DNA of 64,000 bases from Croceibacterium_A sp035626815. GTDB taxonomy: Bacteria > Pseudomonadota > Alphaproteobacteria > Sphingomonadales > Sphingomonadaceae. The stretch covers positions 1-64,000 of the forward strand of contig DASPMY010000048.1 in assembly GCA_035626815.1 (NCBI GenBank). The letters run 5' to 3'. The notes below the pieces were generated by a model. It did not search any database. It saw only the letters and a program-made list of their open reading frames with translations, and was not told the origin of the DNA. The translations under genes and the position numbers were made by a program. Positions 42,804 to 50,601 of this stretch are shown in pieces. Positions within the stretch are counted from its first letter, which is position 1. Every line of letters starts with the position of its first letter.

Positions 42804-43802
42804 ATGATCTCGCGAATTGCATCCGCCTGCTTGCTGGCCGCCGCACTTGCTGGCTGCACCACAGTGACCGAGGATGGCCGCTCGCTGTTTCCGGAAACGC
42901 GCCCCGAGGCGTTCATTCCGGACAAGACTCAGACGCAGACCCTGCTGGAACGGCTGCCGGCCCCGACCCGCCCGATCGCCGTGGCGGTCTATGGCTTCGT
43001 CGACCAGACGGGCCAATACAAACCCAGCGAATCCGGCCAGACCCTGTCGCGCGCGGTGACCCAGGGCGGCGGCTCGATCATGGTCAAGGCGTTGCAGGAC
43101 GCGGGCAACCGCCAGTGGTTCACCATCGTGGAGCGTGAATCGCTACGCAACCTGCTCAACGAGCGGCAGATCATCCGCGAGATGCGCGAGCGCTATCTCG
43201 GCGAGCAGGGCGTCAATCCCCAGGCGCTGCCCGCCTTGCTGTTCGCCGGCGTGCTGCTCGAAGGCGGCATCGTCGGCTACGACACCAACACCGTGACCGG
43301 CGGCGCCGGAGCGGCTTTCCTCGGCATCGGCGGCCGCACCGAATACCGCCAGGACACGGTGACCGTATACTTGCGCGCGGTCTCGGTCCGGACCGGCGAG
43401 GTGCTGACGACGGTGACCGCCTCGAAGACGATCGCCAGCCAGTCGATCGGTGCCAACGCGTTCCGCTATGTGGGCTTCAAGGAGTTGCTCCAGGCGGAAG
43501 CCGGCTACACCACCAACGAGCCCGACCAGGTGGCGCTGCAGCAGGCGATCGAGAAGGCGGTTTATTCGCTGGTGCTCGAGGGGGTCGAGCTCAAGCTGTG
43601 GGAATTCGCCGACGCCGACGCCGGCTGGCCGTTGCTCTACGAATACCAGCGCGAGCGCGACGGCCAGGTCGACGAGGCGCAAGTGGCCGAGGCCCTGCGG
43701 CGGCTCGGCCCGATCGCGCCGCAGGAAGTCAAGCGCACCGCCGCGGCCGACCAGGTCGGCGCGGCGGGCAGGCCCGAGCAGGGGGCGCTGCGGAGGAATT
43801 GA
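42804..43802 (+). CDS. csgG: curli secretion channel CsgG
   Basis: A 332-residue outer-membrane lipoprotein (lipobox LAGC, Cys17). It forms the nonameric pore that exports curli subunits. Conserved blocks: IAVAVYGFVDQTGQYKPSES, ERESLRNLLNERQIIR, LLEGGIVGYDTN, LRAVSVRTGEVLTTVTASKTI and AGYTTNEPDQVALQQAIEKA. It is about 55 residues longer than E. coli CsgG, with a charged C-terminal extension (GQVDEAQVAEALRRLG) absent from the enterobacterial protein. ATG 42804 is chosen as it gives a proper lipoprotein signal; TTG 42786 overlaps the csgF stop and is the alternative. Confidence 0.93.
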   Translation: MISRIASACLLAAALAGCTTVTEDGRSLFPETRPEAFIPDKTQTQTLLERLPAPTRPIAVAVYGFVDQTGQYKPSESGQTLSRAVTQGGGSIMVKALQDAGNRQWFTIVERESLRNLLNERQIIREMRERYLGEQGVNPQALPALLFAGVLLEGGIVGYDTNTVTGGAGAAFLGIGGRTEYRQDTVTVYLRAVSVRTGEVLTTVTASKTIASQSIGANAFRYVGFKELLQAEAGYTTNEPDQVALQQAIEKAVYSLVLEGVELKLWEFADADAGWPLLYEYQRERDGQVDEAQVAEALRRLGPIAPQEVKRTAAADQVGAAGRPEQGALRRN

Positions 43803-43888
43803 CCGGCGCCGCGAGGCGCTGGCGAGGGGTGCGGGCAGGCTGCCGGACCTGCCCGGGAACGCCCCAGGGGTTTCCGGTGGCTCCGGGG

Positions 43889-43904
43889 GGAAGTTGCAGC
43901 TTCC
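43889..43904 (+). other. hairpin with TTGCAG loop, first of two
   Basis: GGAAG-TTGCAG-CTTCC, 87 bp after the csgG stop. It shares its loop with the second hairpin at 43924-43955. It may be an RNA processing or attenuation element. Confidence 0.4.
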
Positions 43905-43923
43905 GCCGGGGGTCGATGCAAAT

Positions 43924-43955
43924 GGGCGCGCCGGAGTTGCAGCTCCGACGCGCCC
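43924..43955 (+). terminator. strong hairpin with TTGCAG loop after csgG
   Basis: GGGCGCG-C-CGGAG-TTGCAG-CTCCG-A-CGCGCCC, a 12-bp stem with one C/A mismatch. No T-tract follows (CAGATGAC), so it may terminate only partly or stabilise the csgFG mRNA 3' end. Confidence 0.45.
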
Positions 43956-43983
43956 CAGATGACTGACTTGCTGTGACACAATC

Positions 43984-43996
43984 CAGGTCTGACCTG
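43984..43996. promoter_or_regulatory. 13-bp perfect palindrome, candidate operator
   Basis: CAGGTC-T-GACCTG lies about 45 bp upstream of the candidate TTGACA element and 288 bp before the first curlin start. It could bind a dimeric regulator. Confidence 0.35.
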
Positions 43997-44041
43997 CGCA
44001 CAAGACGCAGGCGGGCATGGTTATGAGAATCCGGAAGGGAT

Positions 44042-44070
44042 TTGACAACCATGTTAACCGGCCAAATTCA
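44042..44070 (+). promoter_or_regulatory. candidate promoter for curlin structural genes
   Basis: TTGACA at 44042-44047 is followed after 17 bp by a poor -10 region (AATTCA). If used, it gives a leader of about 205 nt before the curlin ATG at 44284. The weak -10 suggests need for an activator. Confidence 0.3.
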
Positions 44071-44283
44071 TGGGAAACTGCGCGATTCAGCGCCGTTCGC
44101 CGTGCGCAAGCCTGAAAACGTGCTCCTTTCCGGATGCGGAATGACCGCGGGGGTCTTCGCCCGCGCCACCACCACCAACGTTCGAGGCCCGACAAAGGGC
44201 CCCTACCTCAACGTCGCGTCGCGGATTTCCCGCGCGGCGGCGCGGGGCCGCATTCGCCACACTTTCACCCAGGAGTACCACTC

Positions 44284-46776
44284 ATGAAGAAGTTCCTTCT
44301 CGCCTCGGTCTCGGCCGCGGCCCTTCTCTCGACGCCGGCGTTCGCGCAAAGCAACACCAGCGACATCACCCAGGGCGGAAACGCCAATCAGGCGACGGTG
44401 AATCAGCCAGGTTCGTCGAACGGTTCCGACATCGACCAGACCGGCAACAACAACGCCGCGACGCTCAACCAGAGCGGTTCAGGCAACACCTCGGACATCG
44501 ATCAGGCCAGTTCGAACAAGGCCACTGTCGAACAGCTCGGTACGAGCGGTGAATCGCACGTTGCGCAGAACGGCAGCCTCAATGACGTGATCGACCACTC
44601 GTCGCCGGGGAGCTTTCCGAACGCGGGTGTGAATGGTTCGGCGACGGGCGCCGGCGTGCGCCAGCGCGCGGACAGCGTGGATGCGTTTTCGAACATCGTG
44701 CAGAACGGCACCGGCTCTTGGGCCGAGGTTGACCAGGGCGGCATCAACAACCAGTCCGATATCCAGCAGGGGAACGCCGAAAAGCGCAGCGGCGACCGCG
44801 CCTATGTCGAGCAGACCGGTGACGACAACCAGTCCGACATTCGCCAGTCGCTCGACGATACCGGCCCAGTAGTGAATCCCGCGTTCGGGGGCGCCAATAC
44901 GGTCAACTACGCCATCGTGACTCAATCCGGCAGCGGCAACGAGTCCAGTGTGACGCAGAACGCCATCAACGGCGAGAACGACGAAACACCCAGCGGGCTG
45001 GCGGTCGTCAACCAGCTCAGCGACGATAACACCTCCGACATCACCCAGTCCGGCGACGCGACGGCCAGCGTGACGCAGACCGGCGGCAACGGCAACGACT
45101 CGTCCGTCGATCAGCAACTCGGCTCCGACGGCGCATCGGCCACGGTGGTGCAGAACGGTGCCGCCAACGTTTCGCAGGTGGTGCAGAGCGACGATGCAAC
45201 CGCCACAGTGAATCAGACGGGCGACGAAAACAGCTCAACTGTGACGCAGAGCGGTGCCGCCACGGCGATCGTGAACCAGTCGGGTTCGGACAGCTATGGC
45301 ATTGCCCCGCCGAACAACAGCTCGACGGTCATTCAGACCGCCGATGGCGCGTCTGCCACGGTCGACCAGACCGGTGAGCTCAACCGTTCAAGCGTGATCC
45401 AGAACGCCGCCGCCACCGCCGATGTCGATCAGACCGGCGTCTACAACGAGTCGAACATTACCCAAAACGGCGCGGGCGCTTCGGCGACCGTCAGCCAGAC
45501 CGGTAATCCCTCTTCGGGTGGTCCGGGTGTGGGCCAGGGCGACAACCTGTCGAACATCGTCCAGAACGGTGCTTCGACGGCCAATGTCATCCAGCTCGCG
45601 AACAACCCGACCAACGGCTTCCCGTCCAATGACTCCCGCATCCAGCAGAACGGCGCCGGCAATGACGCCGACGTCAGCCAGACGGGCGACAACAACACCT
45701 CGGACATCGACCAGCTCGGCAGTGGCGATGACGCCGATGTCATCCAGCAGGGTGACAACAACACGTCCGCGATCACCCAGAACAGCAACACCGACAACGT
45801 TGCCTCGGTCAACCAGGGCGGGAACACCAACAACTCTGGCATCACCCAGAGCGGTGCTGACGCGTTGGCGGTCGTCAACCAGACCGGGGACAACAGCAAC
45901 TCGACCATCACTCAGCTCTCGGGCGGTGAAGTTCGCGTGAATCAGGACGGCACCACCGGGTCGACCTCGACGGTGACAACCGAGGCCGACTCCACCCTGG
46001 CGCCTCCGGCCAACACTGTGCTGGTCAACCAGAATGACAATGGTACCGGTCCGGCCCTCGGCCTGGCGAACCTGTCAACGGTGATCCAGGACAACGTCAA
46101 CCTGGGCAGCTCGGTCGAAGTGAACCAGACTCACAACATCGCTGGCGAAGAGAGCAACAGCTCGTTCGTTCGGCAGGGTCGGAACGCTTCGAACGGCGAT
46201 GTCCTCGTTTCGCAGAACGGCGGCGACAACGTGTCGACCTACACCTCGACCACGTCGACCGACAACGATGCTCTGATCACGCAGACGGGCAGCAACAACA
46301 ATTCGGACGTCCAGCAGGACTTCCAGAATGGCAGCGCGCGCGTCGAAGTGACCCAGAACAACGCTGGTGGTGCGGACAACAATGTCTTCATCGACCAGAT
46401 TTCGGACGGGTTCTCGGCCGACGTCGATCCGGTGGCTCCGGGTCTCCAGCCTGAGTTCGCCGTGGCTGCCGAAGCCTATGCGACCCAGAATGGCTCGGGC
46501 AACAGCTCGACGATCAGCCAGACGGGCTACTCGGCCACCGCGGCGACTGCGAACTACGCCAGTAGCGACCAGCAGGGCGACAACAACCGTTCGTCGATCC
46601 TGCAGCCGGGCTTCGACAACACCGCCATCGTTTCCCAGACGGGCAGCGGGCATGAGTCGGATGTCCTTCAGAGCGGAAACGGCAACACGGCCAATGTGAC
46701 CCAGACGGCGACCGGGAATATCTCGGGCGTCATCCAGGCGGGTAATGGCAACGTTGCCACGGTGACGCAGAACTAA
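44284..46776 (+). CDS. giant curlin-repeat amyloid subunit (CsgA-like)
   Basis: An 830-residue secreted protein. The signal peptide is MKKFLLASVSAAALLSTPAFA. By hand I count about sixty half-repeats of about 11 residues, each ending in hydrophobic-x-Gln and mostly preceded by x-G-x-x-N. They alternate between an SDI-x-Q type (TGDNNTSDIDQ) and an A-x-V-x-Q type (LGSGDDADVIQ), giving a 22-residue strand-turn-strand period like CsgA. E. coli CsgA has 151 residues and five full repeats; this has about thirty. It has no cysteine, few Lys or Arg and many Asp. Some units carry insertions of 5-25 residues. AGGAG precedes the ATG. It follows csgFG and is probably exported through CsgG. Confidence 0.9.
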   Translation: MKKFLLASVSAAALLSTPAFAQSNTSDITQGGNANQATVNQPGSSNGSDIDQTGNNNAATLNQSGSGNTSDIDQASSNKATVEQLGTSGESHVAQNGSLNDVIDHSSPGSFPNAGVNGSATGAGVRQRADSVDAFSNIVQNGTGSWAEVDQGGINNQSDIQQGNAEKRSGDRAYVEQTGDDNQSDIRQSLDDTGPVVNPAFGGANTVNYAIVTQSGSGNESSVTQNAINGENDETPSGLAVVNQLSDDNTSDITQSGDATASVTQTGGNGNDSSVDQQLGSDGASATVVQNGAANVSQVVQSDDATATVNQTGDENSSTVTQSGAATAIVNQSGSDSYGIAPPNNSSTVIQTADGASATVDQTGELNRSSVIQNAAATADVDQTGVYNESNITQNGAGASATVSQTGNPSSGGPGVGQGDNLSNIVQNGASTANVIQLANNPTNGFPSNDSRIQQNGAGNDADVSQTGDNNTSDIDQLGSGDDADVIQQGDNNTSAITQNSNTDNVASVNQGGNTNNSGITQSGADALAVVNQTGDNSNSTITQLSGGEVRVNQDGTTGSTSTVTTEADSTLAPPANTVLVNQNDNGTGPALGLANLSTVIQDNVNLGSSVEVNQTHNIAGEESNSSFVRQGRNASNGDVLVSQNGGDNVSTYTSTTSTDNDALITQTGSNNNSDVQQDFQNGSARVEVTQNNAGGADNNVFIDQISDGFSADVDPVAPGLQPEFAVAAEAYATQNGSGNSSTISQTGYSATAATANYASSDQQGDNNRSSILQPGFDNTAIVSQTGSGHESDVLQSGNGNTANVTQTATGNISGVIQAGNGNVATVTQN

Positions 46777-46783
46777 TCGTATC

Positions 46784-46812
46784 GGCCGGCGCCCCACTCG
46801 CGGGCGCCGGCC
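46784..46812 (+). terminator. strong hairpin between first and second curlin genes
   Basis: GGCCGGCGCCC and GGGCGCCGGCC form an 11-bp perfect stem with a 7-nt loop, followed by ATTCCTTCC. It lies 8 bp after the stop codon. It could partly terminate transcription or protect the mRNA 3' end so that the first curlin is made in excess. Confidence 0.6.
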
Positions 46813-46835
46813 ATTCCTTCCCGAAAGGATGGACG

Positions 46836-47864
46836 ATGAAAAAGCTTCTCATCTCAGCTTCGGCCATGGCGCTCGTCGCCACTCCGGCTCTCGCGCAAAG
46901 CAATACCTCCACCGTTAGCCAGCCCGGTAACGCCAACCAGGCGACCATCGAGCAGACCGGCTCCGGCGCGTCGTCAAGCGTCAACCAGACTTCGAACGAC
47001 AACCGAGTTCTGGTTCGCCAAGCCGGCTCCGGCGCGGACTCGACGATCAACCAAACCGGCGCGGATACGGTGTTCAATCCCAACAACGTCGCCGAGGTCA
47101 ATCAGACCGGCGATTCCACCTCGCTGATCAACCAGAGCGGCCAGGCCGCCTCGGCCAACGTCGAGCAGAATGGCGACGGCAACGACTCGACCGTGAACCA
47201 ATCGGGACTGCTCGCCGTCACCGGCCGCTCGGAGGAACTGGGCCCGCTCAATTACGACCAGACCGGCGTCAAGCAGACCGGCGACGACAACACTTCGTTC
47301 GTCGAGCAGCAGGGCGGAAGCTCCGCTCAGGTGATTCAGGACAGCACCGGAGCGGCGCTGGGCAACAACTCCGAGGTCCGTCAGGGCACCGGCAACGGCG
47401 GCGCCTATGTGACGCAAATCGGCGGCGCCAACGACTCGCTGGTCAACCAGCAGACCGTGGCATGCTGCGGCCAGCCGACTCCGGTCGCCACGGTGTCGCA
47501 GATCGGCGACGAGCACGATGCCGAAATCCAGCAGACGGCCACGTCGGCCGGTTCGGATGCCACCATCATGCAGACCGGCTTCAGCAACGAGTCGCGCATC
47601 CTCCAGACTGGTCAGCCGTCGGCTAGCGGGGGTAGCCTCGCGTTCTCGAACCAGTCGGGCGATGACAACTACTCGCTGATCGAGCAGGGCGCCGATGATA
47701 ACGACGCCGATGTCAACCAGACGGGCGACGACAACCAGTCGCGCATCTACCAGACCGGCACCGGCAACGAGGCCGACGTCGATCAACACTCGAACGGCAA
47801 CATCTCGCTGATCACTCAGGGCGGGACCGGTAACATCGCGATCGTCACCCAGGGTACTCCGTAG
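46836..47864 (+). CDS. second curlin-repeat protein
   Basis: A 342-residue secreted protein with signal peptide MKKLLISASAMALVATPALA. About 27 half-repeats of the curlin type follow, such as TGDDNQSRIYQ and TGTGNEADVDQ. The first repeats (SNTSTVSQ then GNANQATIEQ) mirror those of the giant curlin, so the two share an origin. A CysCys pair at residues 210-211 in VACCGQPTP interrupts the repeats and is unusual for curlins. It has an AAAGGATGG ribosome site. It is probably a second CsgG-exported subunit. Confidence 0.88.
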   Translation: MKKLLISASAMALVATPALAQSNTSTVSQPGNANQATIEQTGSGASSSVNQTSNDNRVLVRQAGSGADSTINQTGADTVFNPNNVAEVNQTGDSTSLINQSGQAASANVEQNGDGNDSTVNQSGLLAVTGRSEELGPLNYDQTGVKQTGDDNTSFVEQQGGSSAQVIQDSTGAALGNNSEVRQGTGNGGAYVTQIGGANDSLVNQQTVACCGQPTPVATVSQIGDEHDAEIQQTATSAGSDATIMQTGFSNESRILQTGQPSASGGSLAFSNQSGDDNYSLIEQGADDNDADVNQTGDDNQSRIYQTGTGNEADVDQHSNGNISLITQGGTGNIAIVTQGTP

Positions 47865-47877
47865 CCCCCACCTCGAG

Positions 47878-47940
47878 GCGGCCGCCACCACCGGCGGCCG
47901 CTTCTCGGCACCGCGGCCCGGCTGTAATGCCGGGCCGCGG
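47878..47940 (+). terminator. two consecutive strong hairpins after the second curlin gene
   Basis: First GCGGCCGCC-ACCACC-GGCGGCCGC (47878-47901) followed by TTCT, then CCGCGGCCCGG-loop-CCGGGCCGCGG (47911-47940). They lie between the second and third curlin-type genes and probably reduce read-through. Confidence 0.55.
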
Positions 47941-47977
47941 CTGGCCGAACCCTCGCATTTGGCATAGGACAGGATCG

Positions 47978-48346
47978 ATGAGCTACCGACTGACCGGACT
48001 ACTCTCGCTCCTCGCCGGCGCGCTTGCCGCCCCGGCGGCGGCGCAGGCCGCGTCCCCCACCTGCAACGGAGACGCTCCCATGGCCGACAGCGCCGATGCC
48101 ACCGGTCCGGATCGCGGCCGCACCACGATCGTGCGCACCGGCACCGGGCACACAGCCACCGTGACCCGCACCGATCCGGACGGCACCGTCCATGTCGAGC
48201 AGCATGGCGCCGACCAGGACGCCGAAGTGCTGCAGAGCGGCCGCTGCAACGCGGCCGAGCTGAGCCAGGCGGGCGAGCGCAATCGCGCCGTCGTCAGCCA
48301 GAGCGGCTCGGGCAACCGCGCGGTCGTCCGCCAGGGAAAGGAATAG
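47978..48346 (+). CDS. small curlin-repeat protein, possible nucleator
   Basis: A 122-residue secreted protein. A signal peptide is followed by a short Cys-containing head (SPTCNGDAP) and about seven half-repeats, where the first have Arg instead of the terminal Gln (TIVRTGTGHTATVTR). The last repeats are Arg-rich (AGERNRAVVSQ, GNRAVVRQGKE). A second Cys is in SGRCNAAEL, so a disulfide is possible. Basic C-terminal repeats and small size recall the nucleator CsgB, which has charged last repeats. This role is inferred. The next gene starts 4 bp after the stop. Confidence 0.82.
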   Translation: MSYRLTGLLSLLAGALAAPAAAQAASPTCNGDAPMADSADATGPDRGRTTIVRTGTGHTATVTRTDPDGTVHVEQHGADQDAEVLQSGRCNAAELSQAGERNRAVVSQSGSGNRAVVRQGKE

Positions 48347-48350
48347 CCCG

Positions 48351-49103
48351 ATGCGCCGCTTGATCCCCGCGCTCGCCGCCGCGCTGCTGGCCGTTTCCTC
48401 GGCACCCGCATTCGCCGGCGACGGCAACGACAACGACAATTCCGACATCGGCCACGATTGCACCGACGGCAAGAAGTGCCAGGGCAACGGCCATACCAGC
48501 CACGGCAACGGCAACGGCTACGGCCATCAGCACGGTGGCGAGGATGTCGATTACGACCACAACCCCGACCCGTTCACGATCGCACGCCCGGGCAACGACC
48601 GCGGCGCCTTCATCAACCAGGTCGGCGAACAGGATGTCGCGACGATAACGCAGAGTGCGAGCAGCCAGTACGCGCGCGTCGACCAGACCGGCGATGGCAA
48701 CGCTGCCGAGATCGCGCAGTCGGGCAGCGGCGCGCATTATGCGCTCGCCGCGCAGACCGGGCACAATAACGCTCTCGAGCTCGACCAGAGCGGCGTCGGC
48801 GTCCAGGTCGCGTTCGTGCAGCAAAGCGGTCATTTCAACGAGATGGCCCTTTTGCAGCAGGGCGGCGCGGCCAGCAGCGGCGTCGCCGCCGCGCAGCTCG
48901 GCAACGGCAACAGCATGGCGCTCGCCCAGTCCGGCGACAACAACCAGGCGCTGCTGGTGCAGAACGGATCGGGCAACTCGATGACCGCCAGCCAGACCAA
49001 CGGCAACAACCAGCTGTCCTGGACCCAGAATGGGGACAACCTGTCCAATCTCGCGATCAGCCAGACCGGCGGCCAGGCCTTGCAGGTGACCCAGTCGCGG
49101 TGA
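48351..49103 (+). CDS. curlin-repeat protein with His/Cys/Asn-rich head
   Basis: A 250-residue secreted protein. After the signal peptide (to about residue 22) a polar head of about 50 residues is rich in Gly, Asn, Asp and His, with two cysteines (DCTDGKKC) and HTSHGNGNGYGHQHGG, which could bind metal. About fifteen half-repeats of curlin type follow (for example SGDNNQALLVQ and NGSGNSMTASQ), with more hydrophobic residues and aromatic or Met side chains than the other three. Its stop overlaps the GTG of the next gene. Confidence 0.85.
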   Translation: MRRLIPALAAALLAVSSAPAFAGDGNDNDNSDIGHDCTDGKKCQGNGHTSHGNGNGYGHQHGGEDVDYDHNPDPFTIARPGNDRGAFINQVGEQDVATITQSASSQYARVDQTGDGNAAEIAQSGSGAHYALAAQTGHNNALELDQSGVGVQVAFVQQSGHFNEMALLQQGGAASSGVAAAQLGNGNSMALAQSGDNNQALLVQNGSGNSMTASQTNGNNQLSWTQNGDNLSNLAISQTGGQALQVTQSR

Positions 49104-49837
49104 GAGCCGCGGTGCGCCTTGCTACAGCCATCGCGTTGGCTGTCGCCGTGCCGGCAGGAGCGCAGGAAAGCGCGGACAAGGCTCGTCTCGACGAGTTCGC
49201 CTTGCCAGTCGACGAAGCGGGACGCCCGATCGAGCAGCTCGGACACGATGGCGAACGGTTGCCGGCCGCACAGGTTCAGGCGAACGACCGCCAGCTTGCG
49301 GTCCCCGGCCCGCCGATGGAGGCACGTCTGCCGATGGCCCAGCTGTCCCCGCCCGATGACGATGGGGTCACTCGCCAGGTGAACGACAAATCGGATTCGC
49401 GCGAACTGAGGACTGCTTCGGTTTCGACCTCACGTGACAGCCGTCCACAGGCCAGCATCCCGCTTGCCGGTCACGACAGATGCGATGCTCAGCTCGCGTC
49501 CGAGCAGCTCGAGCGGTGCCTGCACATCCTCGAGGTCCGCGCTTCGGAATTCAGCGCACCGGAAGCACCGCAAATGAGCGCCGAGCAGGCGCTGCTGGCG
49601 GAGCGCGGCAACAGCGAGGAACGGATGGCCTCGACATCGTCCGACCTTCGCTTGCGCCTGGCCAGCGTGGACCCCAACGCCGAATTCGCCAGCAACCAGG
49701 AGCTCGCCTCGATCTATCTCGATCGCTCACCGTCGGCGCCCGCTGCTGCCAGCGAGCAGCAACCGGTGGAGGAGGACGATGGTCTCGCCGCCGTGCTGCA
49801 GAGTCTCCAGATTGAGGTGCCCGGATCAGGTGAGTAA
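49100..49837 (+). CDS. secreted protein of unknown function in the curli locus
   Basis: A 245-residue protein with a signal peptide (MRAAVRLATAIALAVAVPAGA). It has no curlin repeats. The mature part is charged, mostly disordered or helical in appearance, with a pair of cysteines in HDRCDAQLASEQLERCLHIL (near residues 130-145) that could form a helix-linking disulfide. The GTG start overlaps the stop of the preceding curlin gene (GTGA), so it is coupled to it. It is not CsgE, CsgC or CsgH by any motif I know. It may be a periplasmic accessory factor of the locus. Confidence 0.75.
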   Translation: MRAAVRLATAIALAVAVPAGAQESADKARLDEFALPVDEAGRPIEQLGHDGERLPAAQVQANDRQLAVPGPPMEARLPMAQLSPPDDDGVTRQVNDKSDSRELRTASVSTSRDSRPQASIPLAGHDRCDAQLASEQLERCLHILEVRASEFSAPEAPQMSAEQALLAERGNSEERMASTSSDLRLRLASVDPNAEFASNQELASIYLDRSPSAPAAASEQQPVEEDDGLAAVLQSLQIEVPGSGE

Positions 49838-49989
49838 CAGCCGTCGGCATGAACTTTTCATGGTCGCCTTTCGACGGCGATGACTTGGTCACGAACGGAC
49901 ATCTGACAAAACAGAGGCCCATGCACGGACGGCCGGCGGCAGAGGCTCGAACCTCGCCAGGCAATATTTTGGCAAAGCAGGACGATCGG

Positions 49990-50475
49990 ATGACGCGCAA
50001 GTTGTGGGCTGCCCTGCTGCTGGGATTCCTCTCGGCCGGAGCCGCGGCTCAGGAGCAAGCCGCGGGGCCGTCGCAGGACGCGGCATGGCACAACCGGCAG
50101 ATGCTGGCGCTGGCCAGCCGCCAGGCCAGCGACGGGTGGTCGTGGTTGCCGGGCGGGGTGCTCTGGCGCCGCATCGCCGGCGACGGTTCGGGCGCGCACC
50201 CGACTGTCAACGACACCGTCACGCTGCACTATGCCGGCACGCTGGTCGACGGGACCGGGTTCGACAGCTCGTACGACCGCGGCCAGCCGGCGACGTTCCC
50301 GCTGCGCTCGCTGATCCGCGCGTGGCAACTGGCGGTGCCGCAAATGGGCGTCGGCGACACCATCGAGATCGCCGCCCCGGCCGTTCTCGCTTACGGCCCG
50401 CTTGGCCGCGGCCCGATTCCCGGCGGAGCGACGCTGCTGTTCAGGATCGAGCTGCTCGGCATCGCCGGTCGCTAG
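49990..50475 (+). CDS. FKBP-type peptidyl-prolyl cis-trans isomerase, periplasmic
   Basis: A 161-residue protein with a signal peptide (MTRKLWAALLLGFLSAGAAA) and one FKBP domain: VNDTVTLHYAGTLVDGTGFDSSYDRGQPATFPL, then LIRAWQLAVPQMGVGDTIEI and the final PIPGGATLLFRIELL. Most FKBP active-site aromatics are kept, though the usual GVIPGW loop reads LIRAWQ. It is 152 bp after the unknown secreted gene, on the same strand as the curli genes. It could assist folding of secreted subunits or of CsgG, but this rests on position. Confidence 0.85.
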   Translation: MTRKLWAALLLGFLSAGAAAQEQAAGPSQDAAWHNRQMLALASRQASDGWSWLPGGVLWRRIAGDGSGAHPTVNDTVTLHYAGTLVDGTGFDSSYDRGQPATFPLRSLIRAWQLAVPQMGVGDTIEIAAPAVLAYGPLGRGPIPGGATLLFRIELLGIAGR

Positions 50476-50601
50476 GCCGGTCGTGCGCGACTCCACTGGG
50501 CGTGTTTTCGCGCCGTCTGGCCCCCCGTGGGCCCACCCAGCCGGGTTGACGGGGCGGAGTTTCTCGGCAAGGCGCGGCCATCCGCGGATCACAGGCTCGC
50601 C

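Larger units (their letters stand above)
43803..44283. other. 481-bp leader region between csgG and the first curlin gene
   Basis: This region has no supported gene. It holds two hairpins with the same TTGCAG loop, a 13-bp perfect palindrome, a possible TTGACA promoter element and a long presumptive 5' leader. It is therefore a likely separate control region for the curlin structural genes. Confidence 0.55.

Noticed and set aside
44284..49103. Repeated DNA in the curlin genes seen as possible CRISPR or tandem satellite
   Set aside because: The periodicity is at protein level with variable codons and no constant repeat or spacer length; it is coding repeat sequence.
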